This document shows, piece by piece, positions 1 through 8,260 of a DNA stretch of 64,000 nt. Made by a program: the position numbers and the translations under genes. This DNA comes from DASRAA01 sp963814165 (lineage in GTDB: Bacteria > Acidobacteriota > Terriglobia > Terriglobales > Acidobacteriaceae). Position 1 is the first letter of the stretch; every line of letters begins with the position of its first letter. The notes under the pieces were generated by a model that worked only from the letters and a program-made list of their open reading frames with translations, did not search any database and was not told where the DNA came from. The stretch spans positions 186,001 through 250,000 of the forward strand of contig CAWFBW010000007.1 in NCBI GenBank assembly GCA_963814165.1, read 5' to 3'.

Positions 1-122
1 ACACCACCGTCTTGCACGTCAGAAGAGCATGCATTGTTGGCATGGACGAGCACCTCCGGTCTAGTTACAGTGCCCGCCATTTTGCATCGGAGTTTCACTA
101 TTGTCAATCACTAAAGCGGGCT

Positions 123-148
123 GGCTGGTGGCCCACATATCCCGTGGC
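123..148 (+). repeat. 26-bp dispersed repeat, copy 1
   Basis: The 26 bases at 123-148 are identical to the reverse complement of 47711-47736, about 47 kb away. A diverged copy lies at 736-761. In the distant copy it directly abuts a CCCAC..GTGGG hairpin, so it belongs to the same REP-like family. Confidence 0.85.
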
Positions 149-784
149 GGGTGGCCCACGCGCACCCCTTTCATGCCAGAGCTGCACAACTTCTATTAAA
201 GAATTATCACCATTCACCACTAGCGGAGTGAGTTTGGTTTTGTTGTCGCAGCCAATTGCGGCGGGTGGCCCACCCCGTCAACTCATTGTTGTAAATAAAC
301 TTACATGAGGGTGGCCCATCCCGCCTTTCTTTTGGCGGGGTGGGGATTTTCGTCCGTCGAGCCAAGGCCCACCCAAGCGAACTGGACCTGGGTGGGCACC
401 GTTGTGTCAGATTTTGCTTATCCGGCGTGCCCGCCCGTTCACTTGAACAGGTGTTGTGCCTCGGTCACGATGATTTTGACCAAGACAAGCAAGAGAGACA
501 CTAATGCTGTCAGCTCAATAAGAAGTGCTTTGAGCTCCGAGAAAAGGTGCCTAGGAACTTTCATCGGTCACCTTCCCGATTCCGGGCAAGGTGACCACTC
601 CCCGAATTCGATGATTCATACGTCGCGGCGGGAGTGCCAGACAAGGCAATTCAAGTTTAGAAGTAGCCCGAAGGGCTCAATAGTAACTAAGTAGATTCCT
701 TGTCCAAGTACTTGATTTCACAACAAAAGACGGGCGGCTGGTGGCCCACCTATCCCCATGGCTGGTGGCCCACATCTCTCGTGG

Positions 785-817
785 CCCATATTTGCCTGTT
801 CCTTTGGCAAATGTGGG
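785..817. repeat. REP-like hairpin upstream of RAYT
   Basis: The arms CCCATATTTGCC and GGCAAATGTGGG pair with one mismatch around a 9 nt loop, 64 bp before the RAYT start. It has the CCCA(N)GCC/GGC(N)TGGG layout of the hairpins at 1151-1185, 1491-1525 and 47681-47711. Confidence 0.75.
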
Positions 818-880
818 TCTTTTTCCATCACCGCGAATGAACTGATTGTGACGCTTTTCCCCGCCAGATAGAATGCTTCT

Positions 881-1462
881 GTGCCTTGGGGACTCTATCG
901 TTTCCACCAATCCCGCCTGCCGCACTTCATCACCTTTACCTGCTACCGAAGGCAGTCTTTTCTAAACACTCCCGCCGTCCGCGATGCATTGTTGAGGATA
1001 CTGGAACGCACCCGTCTCCGCTACGACTTACTAATATACGGCTTTGTAGTGATGCCCAACCACGTGCATCTGCTCATCTCCGAGCCGAAGCAGGGCACGA
1101 TTGCAACGGTTATCCAATCGTTGAAGATCGCGTGCGCAAGGTACGCAAAGACCCACATCTGCCAAAAGAAGGCAGATATGGGCCACGACGTACAAGCGAA
1201 ACCCTTCTGGCAAAGGCGCTATTACGACCGCAACGTCCGCGACCACGAGGAATTCGTCAACGACCTCAAGTACATTCACCGCAACCCGCTTAAACGCGGC
1301 CTCGTCAAGAAACCCGAAGACTGGCCGTGGAGTAGCTATCGCCACTACGCCCTCGACGAGCAGGGGATCGTTGCTGTCGAATCCCCTTGGGCAGCCTACA
1401 AGCGTAAACACCCATCCGCCGACCGGAATCAACTGTCCCGTATCTGTGCGAAGGATGAATGA
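881..1462 (+). CDS. REP-associated tyrosine transposase (RAYT, Y1/IS200-like)
   Basis: 193 residues from a GTG start. This is a single-domain Y1 HUH nuclease: the HUH motif is H61-V-H63 in PNHVHLLI, followed by the family block FWQRRYYD (109-116) and YIHRNP (131-136, probable catalytic tyrosine Y131), then the RAYT-typical GLVKKPEDWPWSSYRHY region. RAYTs are domesticated single-strand nucleases that spread REP hairpins, and REP-like hairpins lie on both sides of this gene. Oddity: residues about 90-104 (KTHICQKKADMGHDV) have no counterpart in the family as I recall it and are encoded by a REP hairpin lying in frame (1151-1185). Whether the protein is still active is unknown. Family assignment is firm; the start codon is less certain because no clear Shine-Dalgarno is visible. 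Confidence 0.9.
   Translation: MPWGLYRFHQSRLPHFITFTCYRRQSFLNTPAVRDALLRILERTRLRYDLLIYGFVVMPNHVHLLISEPKQGTIATVIQSLKIACARYAKTHICQKKADMGHDVQAKPFWQRRYYDRNVRDHEEFVNDLKYIHRNPLKRGLVKKPEDWPWSSYRHYALDEQGIVAVESPWAAYKRKHPSADRNQLSRICAKDE
1151..1185. repeat. REP-like hairpin inside the RAYT reading frame
   Basis: The sequence reads ACCCACATCTGCC, short A/G loop, GGCAGATATGGGCCA. It is almost identical to the intergenic copy at 1490-1525, which has one extra base after GATAT. The arms CCACATCTGCC and GGCAGATATGG pair with one mismatch. It adds codons without breaking the transposase frame. Confidence 0.8.
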
Positions 1463-1489
1463 TGCAATCCCGTTGACCCGCAAAAAAGG

Positions 1490-1525
1490 ACCCACATCTG
1501 CCAAAAGAAGGCAGATATCGGGCCA
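1490..1525. repeat. REP-like hairpin downstream of RAYT
   Basis: This is a near-identical copy of the element at 1151-1185, 27 bp after the RAYT stop codon. It may double as a transcript end for the convergent RAYT and UPF0158 genes, but it lacks a T-tract. Confidence 0.75.
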
Positions 1526-1569
1526 CGGCCCCAAAAACAGGCAATTGTAGGCCACGGGATCCTTGCCCT

Positions 1570-2025
1570 TCAACGATACGCAATGCCGTTCTCTTCCAGC
1601 CACTCGCGCGCGACCTGCTCGAAGGCCGCTTCACGGTAACGGTGCCACGAGTCCTCCAGACCCAGCCGTCGAATCGCATCCCTGAACCGGCGAAACGCTC
1701 CTGCACCGTGTACCGCCGAATCCAACTCGGCGCGGCATCGGCACTGTTCTTCCTCCAACGCGAAATCCTGCATCATCCGCCATTCGTCGATGTGCACCCG
1801 GTCCGGCAGCTCCAGCATCCGGTCGTCTTCGAGCGCCCGCTTGATCTTGGTCAGGATCTCCTTCATCCAATCTGGAGCGGCTTCCCAATCGTCAAGCCCG
1901 GCGACCATTGCTTCTTCCTGTCCGAAAGTGACAATCTCTCCCGTGTCCGGATCAAGGTAAGACTGCAGCTCGTCACTTTGCAGGTCGAGCGCTTCGACCA
2001 CATCGCGCAGAGACACAACCGCCAT
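1570..2025 (-). CDS. UPF0158 family protein
   Basis: 151 residues. It has the features I associate with UPF0158: an N-terminal segment ending in YLDPDTGEIVTF (residues 22-33), a central LPDRVHIDEWRMMQDF block (73-88) and a charged helical C-terminus. The family has no established biochemical function; the protein is soluble and acidic. The ATG at 2025 is preceded on the coding strand by GGAGG, which supports this start. It converges with the RAYT gene. Function is not inferred. Confidence 0.75.
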   Translation of the reverse strand: MAVVSLRDVVEALDLQSDELQSYLDPDTGEIVTFGQEEAMVAGLDDWEAAPDWMKEILTKIKRALEDDRMLELPDRVHIDEWRMMQDFALEEEQCRCRAELDSAVHGAGAFRRFRDAIRRLGLEDSWHRYREAAFEQVAREWLEENGIAYR

Positions 2026-2348
2026 TGGCCCCCTCCACTTCAGGGAAATTGTACGACCGGTGCCACAGGGTGACTACGCGTTGTTTCATAGATCCGCCTG
2101 ACCCACATCAGACCGATGGCTCACCCTGTGCTCTCACCGGGATAAGAAAAATGTTGACGAGGGCGTCTTGTCACACAGCCCCGTGTCCCGCGTACTTTCG
2201 CCGACCTCTCCGCACGCGATAAACCAGCAATTGTGAGGCAAGAGGATTGGTGTCTCTTGCGTGAATCCGGCGCCGAGGGTTCCGGGACATGAGCTGCTTT
2301 GATAACTGGAAAGTAAACGGCGGCATATGCTGGGCGCGACGGTATCCG

Positions 2349-2466
2349 CGAAATAACTCCTTTGTTTGTAAGATTTTAGATATAAGCCCCTATGCTTACT
2401 AGAACTTGGACGCTAGTCGTGCTGTAAGTCATTTGTTTTCAAGATCATGTAGGGGGGAGGGGGTAC
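2349..2466 (-). repeat. Three-unit ~115 bp dispersed repeat, copy A
   Basis: Read on the minus strand it starts GGTACCCCCTCCC and then carries three spaced variants of TCTTGNAAACAAAGGANTTA. Copy B (3279-3392, plus) and copy C (47104-47214, plus) have the same order and spacing, including a shared GCGTCCAAGTTCT block between units 1 and 2 in A and B. Copies A and B form an inverted pair around mtgA, both running outward from it. Confidence 0.85.
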
Positions 2467-2481
2467 CTTGTTTTCGCGCAA

Positions 2482-3190
2482 TCACCACCCCATCTGTTGC
2501 ATCCGATTCAGGATGATCGCGCTGTAGCGGTTCATGCGCTCGGGCCGTCGTTTCAGCGGACCGGGCAGGACCGCAGCTAATCGCGCAGCCTCGTCCCGCC
2601 CGACGTTCCGCGCCGGACGTTCCGTAGTAGAGACGGCACGCCGACTCCGCGCCATAAATTCCCGGACCCCACTCGACCACGTTCAGGTAGAGCTCCAGGA
2701 TGCGCTGCTTGCCAAGCACAAATTCTGCCACCGGAACCAAAGTCGCCTCGGCGCCTTTGCGCACGAAGGACCGGCTCGTTCCGAAAAACAGGTTTTTCAC
2801 CAGTTGCTGTGTCAGCGTCGAGGCTCCTCGAGTTCGTTCGCCTTCCATGCCGTCCTCGACCGCGATCTGCACCTCGTGCCAGTCGAAACCATGGTGTTGG
2901 AAAAAGCGCCCGTCCTCCGCTGCAATCACCGCGTGCTGCAGATTGAGCGAGATCTGATTCAGCGGGACGAACTCATACCGTTTCTGATACGGCTTGCCAT
3001 GGATCCATGACTGGAACCGGCGCTCGATCTGCAACGCGGTTGTCGGTGGATCGATCCAGCGCGCCGCCACCAGCAGGAGCGCAGCGGCCAACCAAAAAGC
3101 CAGCGCACCGGCGACAAGCCATCGCGCGATCGGCCACAGAGACTTCTTCCAACGCCGGATCTTGACGCACTTGATCGGTATGGAGATCAC
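2482..3190 (-). pseudogene. mtgA: Monofunctional peptidoglycan glycosyltransferase, frameshifted
   Basis: This is a GT51-family transglycosylase that polymerises lipid II at the inner membrane. An N-terminal hydrophobic anchor (residues ~21-43) is followed by the GT51 signatures EDGRFFQHHGFD and RGASTLTQQLVKNLFF, then KQRILELYLNVVEWGPGIYG. Near codon 192 (plus-strand 2611-2616, GC-rich CGCCGG) the frame breaks. The original frame runs on to 2429 with nonsense, while the shifted frame gives ARNVGRDEAARLAAVLP and the conserved C-terminal NRMQQMGW followed by a stop at 2482-2484. One extra base explains everything. Either the gene is recently inactivated or the base is a sequencing error; the catalytic core is upstream and intact. 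It is flanked by inverted copies of the three-unit repeat. Confidence 0.85.
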
Positions 3191-3278
3191 GTTTCAAGAA
3201 TACTAAGCCGTTCATCGACCCCGAAGATCCGCTATTGGAGCGATGGATTTTGGGCGGGTTGAAAAAGCGATTTTAGCG

Positions 3279-3392
3279 GGTACCCCCTCCCACGCCCTCT
3301 TGAAAACAAAGGATTTACGTCACGACTTGCGTCCAAGTTCTTGCAAACAAATGGACTTATAGGTAAAGTCTTGTAAACACAGGAGTTACTGT
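3279..3392 (+). repeat. Three-unit ~115 bp dispersed repeat, copy B
   Basis: It begins GGTACCCCCTCCCACG and carries units starting near 3298, 3339 and 3369 (TCTTG + AAAC + AAAGGANTTA type). It is the same architecture as copy A at 2349-2466 (inverted) and copy C at 47104-47214. Confidence 0.85.
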
Positions 3393-3623
3393 CGCAGCAC
3401 TGTTGCGTGGAACAGACCGCGTATGTTTACGTGTTAGTTATCAAAGAACCTATGAGCCAGCACACTCGAGGCCGGTCGGAGGAGAGAGACACAAATGCCT
3501 CGCCTCACATAGAAGGTTTACCGCGCGCGAGGGTGGAGGAAAAGGACATGGGACACAGGCTCATGTGATAGGAGAAAGGGGGGCACCGATGGTGATTTCA
3601 AAAATACGTTGATCGATAGGCCA

Positions 3624-3698
3624 GGGGACCGCTGAAAGGCTCCTCTATTTGGGGCACGACTCAAGGGGCTGCGGAAAGAGTCCAAGAACCAGGTCCCC
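3624..3698 (+). ncRNA. Possible structured RNA upstream of GH97 gene
   Basis: Hand-folding suggests a three-way junction: outer stem GGGGACC (3624-3630) with GGTCCCC (3692-3698); hairpin GCTCC (3639-3643) with GGGGC (3651-3655) and a 7 nt loop; hairpin GACTC (3658-3662) with GAGTC (3678-3682). It ends 78 bases before the GH97 start, a reasonable leader position. I do not recognise a known riboswitch class, and chance pairing is possible. Confidence 0.25.
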
Positions 3699-3776
3699 CA
3701 GTGACTAAAGTTGGTGAGGGACGACAAAAACAAGGGGCTTGTACGGCGCAGCTTACAATGCAGACACGAGGAGTTC

Positions 3777-5924
3777 ATGACCACATTCGGCAATTCTTTG
3801 TCTTCCGTAGCCCGTAAGACCGCAATTTTTCTTCTGCTTGCCTCGCTTAGCTTGTGTGCCGCCGTCGCTCAACAGCTCGCCTCGCCCGACAAGAACCTCG
3901 CCCTGACGTTTGCGCTCTCGAAGCAAGGCCAGCCCGAGTACTCCCTTGTCTACAAAGGCAAAGTTGTCCTCAAGCCGAGCCTGATGGGCTTCGAACTTCT
4001 CAAAGCCAAGCCTCTGACCACCGGCTTCACCGTCGTCAAGCAAGACACGCGCACCTTCGACGAAACCTGGAAGCCGGTTTGGGGCCAGGAGAGCGAGATC
4101 CGCAATCACTACAACGAACTCGCCGTTACCCTGAAGCAGCCCGAGACCGACCGCATCGTGGTCATTCGTTTCCGCCTCTTCAACGACGGGCTCGGTTTCC
4201 GCTACGAGTTCCCTGAACAGGAAGACCTGAAGGCGTTCACCCTCACAGACGAAGTCACGCAGTTCGCGCTCTCGGGCGACAACAAGGCATGGTGGCTCCC
4301 CGGCGACCTCGACACCGAGGAATACAGCACGGTCACATCAAACCTCTCTGAGGTGCGTGCGAAGTTCAAAGGCGGCGTAGGCGAAAACGCCTCGCAGCAT
4401 CCGCTCGCTCCCACCGGCATGCAAACGCCGCTGATGATGAAGTCGAAAGACGGCCTCTACATCAACATTCACGAGGCCGCGCTCATCAACTATTCCGCCA
4501 TGAACGTCATGCTGGACGACAGCAACTACGTCCTGACGACCTATCTCACGCCCGACGCGCGCGGCAACAAAGCCTACCTGCAGGCTCCCTGCGTCACCCC
4601 ATGGCGCACGGTCGTTGTCAGCGACAAGGCAGGCGACATCCTGCTCTCGCGCCTGATCCTGAACCTCAACGAGCCGACCAAATTCCAGGACACCTCATGG
4701 ATCAAGCCGACCAAGTTCGTCGGCGTCTGGTGGGAGATGATCACCGGCAAGAGCACCTGGTCTTATTCCGACGCGACCAACGTGCAACTCGGCGTCACCG
4801 ACTTCACCAAGCTGCAGCCCAACGGCCGCCACGGAGCCAACACGCAGAACGTCAAGAAGTACATTGATTTCGCCGCCGCCAATGGAATCGGCGCGGTACT
4901 GGTCGAAGGCTGGAATGTCGGCTGGGAAGACTGGTTCGGCAACGAGAAGGACTACGTCTTCGATTTCCTCACGCCCTACCCTGACTTCAACGTGCAGGAG
5001 CTTCACCAGTACGCCGCGTCGAAGGGCGTGAAGCTCATCATGCACCACGAGACTTCGGGCTCCACGCGCAACTACGAGCGCCACATGGATGCCGCCTATC
5101 AGTTCATGAATGACAATGGCTACGACACGGTGAAAACCGGATACGTCGGCAACATCCTTCCGCGCGGCGAATATCACTACGGGCAGTGGACCGTCGATCA
5201 CTACAACTACGTGGTCCAAGAGGCGGCGAAATACAAGATCATGATCGATGCCCACGAGGCTGTACACATGACAGGCCTCTCTCGCACCTGGCCGAACCTG
5301 ATGGCGCAAGAATCTGCGCGCGGCACAGAGTTCGAAGCCTTCGGCGGCAACAACCCCGACCACACCACCATTCTTCCCTTCACGCGCCTCATGGGCGGAC
5401 CGATGGATTACACGCCCGGCATCTTCGAGATGAAGATCGAGAAGTTCAGCCCCAAGAACAAGTCCTGGGTGCACAGCACGCTCGCCCGGCAACTCGCGCT
5501 ATACGTGACCATGTACTCGCCCATCCAGATGGTGGCTGACTTCCCCGAGCACTACCAGCAGTTCCCTGACGCGTTCCAGTTCATCAAAGATGTCGCGGTG
5601 GATTGGGACAAAACGCTTGTGCTCGAAGCCGAGCCCGGCGACTACATCACCTACGCGCGCAAAGCAAAAGGCACCGAAAACTGGTTCGTCGGCCGCACCA
5701 ACGATGAGGAGCCGCGCGAGTCGAAGATCTCGCTCGCCTTTCTCGATCCCGGCAGGCAGTACACGGCGACGATTTATTCCGACGCGCCGACCGCGCACTA
5801 CGAGACGAATCCGCAGGCATACGTCATCAAGAAGATGGTTGTTACCAACCAAACCAACTTGACGCTGAAATGTGCGCCGGGCGGCGGCTACGCCATCAGC
5901 ATCTTCCCGGAGGCGCAGCACTAG
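3777..5924 (+). CDS. Secreted GH97 glycoside hydrolase (alpha-glucosidase/galactosidase type)
   Basis: 715 residues from the ATG at 3777, which follows ACGAGGAG; an upstream in-frame start at 3711 would bury the signal peptide. A hydrophobic export signal (about residues 14-34, ending AAVAQQ) leads into the GH97 N-terminal beta-sandwich, the (beta/alpha)8 barrel (VLVEGWNVGWEDWF, LIMHHETSG) and a C-terminal beta domain. The segment HEAVHMTG...ESARGTE places E494 and E518 24 residues apart, the spacing I recall for the catalytic glutamates of the inverting SusB type, so an inverting calcium-dependent alpha-glucosidase is the better guess. No SusC/SusD partners are adjacent. It probably degrades alpha-linked plant or microbial glycans in the periplasm. 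Confidence 0.92.
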   Translation: MTTFGNSLSSVARKTAIFLLLASLSLCAAVAQQLASPDKNLALTFALSKQGQPEYSLVYKGKVVLKPSLMGFELLKAKPLTTGFTVVKQDTRTFDETWKPVWGQESEIRNHYNELAVTLKQPETDRIVVIRFRLFNDGLGFRYEFPEQEDLKAFTLTDEVTQFALSGDNKAWWLPGDLDTEEYSTVTSNLSEVRAKFKGGVGENASQHPLAPTGMQTPLMMKSKDGLYINIHEAALINYSAMNVMLDDSNYVLTTYLTPDARGNKAYLQAPCVTPWRTVVVSDKAGDILLSRLILNLNEPTKFQDTSWIKPTKFVGVWWEMITGKSTWSYSDATNVQLGVTDFTKLQPNGRHGANTQNVKKYIDFAAANGIGAVLVEGWNVGWEDWFGNEKDYVFDFLTPYPDFNVQELHQYAASKGVKLIMHHETSGSTRNYERHMDAAYQFMNDNGYDTVKTGYVGNILPRGEYHYGQWTVDHYNYVVQEAAKYKIMIDAHEAVHMTGLSRTWPNLMAQESARGTEFEAFGGNNPDHTTILPFTRLMGGPMDYTPGIFEMKIEKFSPKNKSWVHSTLARQLALYVTMYSPIQMVADFPEHYQQFPDAFQFIKDVAVDWDKTLVLEAEPGDYITYARKAKGTENWFVGRTNDEEPRESKISLAFLDPGRQYTATIYSDAPTAHYETNPQAYVIKKMVVTNQTNLTLKCAPGGGYAISIFPEAQH

Positions 5925-6042
5925 GCGAGTGCTCCACGAGCGGATGGGTCACTTGATTTCGCGCTCGTGGCCCCACTCATTCCAGCGGCGCGTCGTTCGG
6001 TCTCAGAGGGTGGCGGTTCAGGAAATCGCTGCGGCCCAGAAT

Positions 6043-6798
6043 CTACCCAAGGATGGCCCGTGTAATCCCCTGCCACCATGCGGGATTCACCCTCCACAGG
6101 TACACGGCAATACCCTGTCCGATGATCAACAAAGGCAGTGCATGCCGATACACCTTGTGGACGCTCCCATCTACCACCAGATCGCGACCGACGCCGAGCA
6201 GGATCAAGCAGTCCAGAGCCGGAAAGAAGAGGCTGTTATCAAAGATGAATGCAAAGCGTCCAACTGCGGCGTCCATGAGACCGCAACTGGCGATAAACAC
6301 AAGCCGCTTGTGATAGTCCGGCTTCTTCCTCCAATAAATTGCGAGTGCAATGAGGGCACCGAAGGCGATCATGTCGTAAAACGGAATCGCGATGAACTGC
6401 GCCACATCCGTCTGGTGGAGTACCACCATGTCAAACCGGGTCATGATGGGTGCGATGCTGAAGCCCAGAACCACCATGACTGCAGCCAGTCCGGCTCCAA
6501 ACCATCCCAGCAGGCGGTGTACGCTCACTTTGCGCACCCGCACCAACGCGGACTGCGTTATGAAAAACACGACCCAAGTCGAAAACGCGGCGCCGTGGAA
6601 CCACAACAGCAACGGCCTCGGCGGATTGGCGTGAATGAGGCTGGCGTTGACGGTCCGGCTGAAGCCCCACACCACAAGCCCGGCGAACACAAGCGACATC
6701 GACAAATAGAAATACCGGGTCAAAAACACACGCAGCGGCATCGTAGTGCTCGATGGTTCTCCCGGCGCAAGAATTTCCCTTCCGGCAAAACTCGACAC
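6043..6798 (-). CDS. Polytopic membrane protein of unknown function
   Basis: 251 residues starting at a GTG (6798) with AAGGAG seven bases upstream. It has about six to seven hydrophobic segments (from residue ~27 onward), with histidines at or near segment ends (WFHGAAFSTW, SVHRLLGWFG, DYHKRLVFIAS). This resembles small heme- or quinone-associated membrane proteins of the DUF2306 kind, but I cannot name a family with confidence. It converges with the GH97 gene and is divergent from glpX. No partner gene hints at function. Confidence 0.7.
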   Translation of the reverse strand: MSSFAGREILAPGEPSSTTMPLRVFLTRYFYLSMSLVFAGLVVWGFSRTVNASLIHANPPRPLLLWFHGAAFSTWVVFFITQSALVRVRKVSVHRLLGWFGAGLAAVMVVLGFSIAPIMTRFDMVVLHQTDVAQFIAIPFYDMIAFGALIALAIYWRKKPDYHKRLVFIASCGLMDAAVGRFAFIFDNSLFFPALDCLILLGVGRDLVVDGSVHKVYRHALPLLIIGQGIAVYLWRVNPAWWQGITRAILG

Positions 6799-7026
6799 GT
6801 ATGCTCCTTAAAGTGCTTCTGTAGATTCCTGGGGTGGTAGTTCCAATACATTAGCCGCAGTCGCTCCCTAGCGCAATGGAATTCTCTTCACTGCCTGGGT
6901 TGCCGCGTGCGTGTATGCTTATTGGTTTCGCGGGAGCGATGGGCGGGACTGCCCTTCCCTCACTCCGGCCAATTCATCACGCCCGGCGATATGTATAACT
7001 CGGGCTACTGCCTCGACGGAGACTAA

Positions 7027-8073
7027 ATGCCAGCCAAGACGAAGAGTCAGCCCAATCCAGCAAGCGAATCCCGCTCTCGCGTCACCCGCAACAATTTCGA
7101 GTCCGACCTCGCTCTGGAATTCTTGCGCGTTGTCGAAGACGCTGCAATTGCTTCTGCCAAGACCATGGGACAGGGTGACCGCAAGCGCGCTGACCAGGTG
7201 GCCACCGAAACCATGCGCTCGGTCATGGATTCCGTCCCCATGGACGGCACCATCGTCATCGGCGAGGGCGAACGCGACGAAGCGCCCATGCTGTACATCG
7301 GCGAGAAAGTCGGCAAGCACGACGGCGGCGAGTACCCGGAAGTGGACATCGCGGTCGATCCCCTCGAGGGCACAAACCTCTGCGCGAACGGATTGCCCGG
7401 TGCAATCACCGTCCTGGCCGCATCCGAGCGCGGCGGCTTGCTTCACGCTCCCGATTGCTACATGGAGAAAATGGTGGTCGGCCCATCCTGCAAAGGCATG
7501 GTCGATCTCGAAGCTCCCGTGGGCCACAATCTAGCCGTCATCGCGAAGGTGCTCGGCCGCAAGATCGAAGACCTGGTCATCGTGATCCTTGACCGCCCGC
7601 GCCATGAGCGCCTGATCACCGACGTTCGCAAGGCAGGCGCTCGCATTCTGTTAATTTCTGACGGTGACCTTTCTCCGGGTGTTGCTGCGGCCATGCTCGG
7701 CTCCGGCGTGCATGCAGTCATGGGGGCTGGCGGCGCGCCCGAAGGTGTCGTCACTGCTGCTGCCATTCGCTGCCTCAACGGATACATGGTCGGGCGGCTC
7801 ACCGGCTACACCCCCGAGCAGGCCGAGCGGATGCCTGACATGGGCATCAAAGATCCGAAGCGGATTTACACTGCCGAAGAACTGGCCCCCGGCAAGAACA
7901 TCGTGTTTGCCGCCACCGGGGTCACGGACGGCCCGCTGCTCAAGGGTGTGCGCTTCTACGGCGATGGCATTAGCACCACTTCGCTGGTTATGAAGCTGAC
8001 CAACCGCAAAGTGCGCTTCATCGAGACCATTCACGTCAGCAAGAATCCCGACGCGAAGGTCCGCATCCCGTAG
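7027..8073 (+). CDS. glpX: Class II fructose-1,6-bisphosphatase
   Basis: 348 residues, typical GlpX length plus a ~20-residue polar N-terminal extension. Diagnostic segments: GDRKRADQVATETMR, MDGTIVIGEGERDEAPML, the metal-binding VDIAVDPLEGT, and later GDGDLSPG-type and GAGGAPEGVVTAAA motifs. It hydrolyses fructose-1,6-bisphosphate to fructose-6-phosphate in gluconeogenesis, using divalent metal, in the cytoplasm. It stands alone, followed by a 187 bp gap before the hibernation-factor gene, so it is probably monocistronic. Confidence 0.95.
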   Translation: MPAKTKSQPNPASESRSRVTRNNFESDLALEFLRVVEDAAIASAKTMGQGDRKRADQVATETMRSVMDSVPMDGTIVIGEGERDEAPMLYIGEKVGKHDGGEYPEVDIAVDPLEGTNLCANGLPGAITVLAASERGGLLHAPDCYMEKMVVGPSCKGMVDLEAPVGHNLAVIAKVLGRKIEDLVIVILDRPRHERLITDVRKAGARILLISDGDLSPGVAAAMLGSGVHAVMGAGGAPEGVVTAAAIRCLNGYMVGRLTGYTPEQAERMPDMGIKDPKRIYTAEELAPGKNIVFAATGVTDGPLLKGVRFYGDGISTTSLVMKLTNRKVRFIETIHVSKNPDAKVRIP

Positions 8074-8180
8074 GTGACAGGGAATGCCCGAACGCTCCGG
8101 CCCTTCTTCGGAAGCGCCGCCTGCGTTACCTGCCTCATTCCACTCCGGTCCTGAAACTCACGCGCACTTCTATTTCCTGC

Positions 8181-8207
8181 TTGACAGGTTGCGTTCAGGA
8201 GTACACT
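8181..8207 (+). promoter_or_regulatory. Possible sigma-70-type promoter for the HPF-sigma fusion gene
   Basis: TTGACA at 8181-8186 and TACACT at 8202-8207 are separated by 15 bp, slightly short, about 54 bases before the start codon at 8261. The exact -35 box and position support it; the spacing weakens it. Confidence 0.35.
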
Positions 8208-8260
8208 TTTCTTAGAGCAACGTAGCTGCGCCACTGAAAGCGTTCCTTGTAGAGGTACTC

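Larger units (their letters stand above)
1..880. repeat. Repeat-rich intergenic region upstream of RAYT transposase
   Basis: No convincing gene. The stretch is studded with GGTGGCCCAC/GTGGCCCA motifs and with hairpins of the form CCCA..GCC-loop-GGC..TGGG: 315-344 (11 bp arms, one mismatch, 8 nt loop), 367-397 (perfect 9 bp arms GCCCACCCA/TGGGTGGGC) and 785-817 (12 bp arms, one mismatch). Open frames across 12-694 run through these repeats and have no recognisable domain, so I do not call them. The motif matches the hairpins inside and after the adjacent RAYT gene, which suggests that this is the REP territory mobilised by that enzyme. Confidence 0.7.

Noticed and set aside
12..694. Two open frames before the RAYT gene
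   Set aside because: They run through GTGGCCCAC repeats and hairpins, have repeat-driven composition and no domain.
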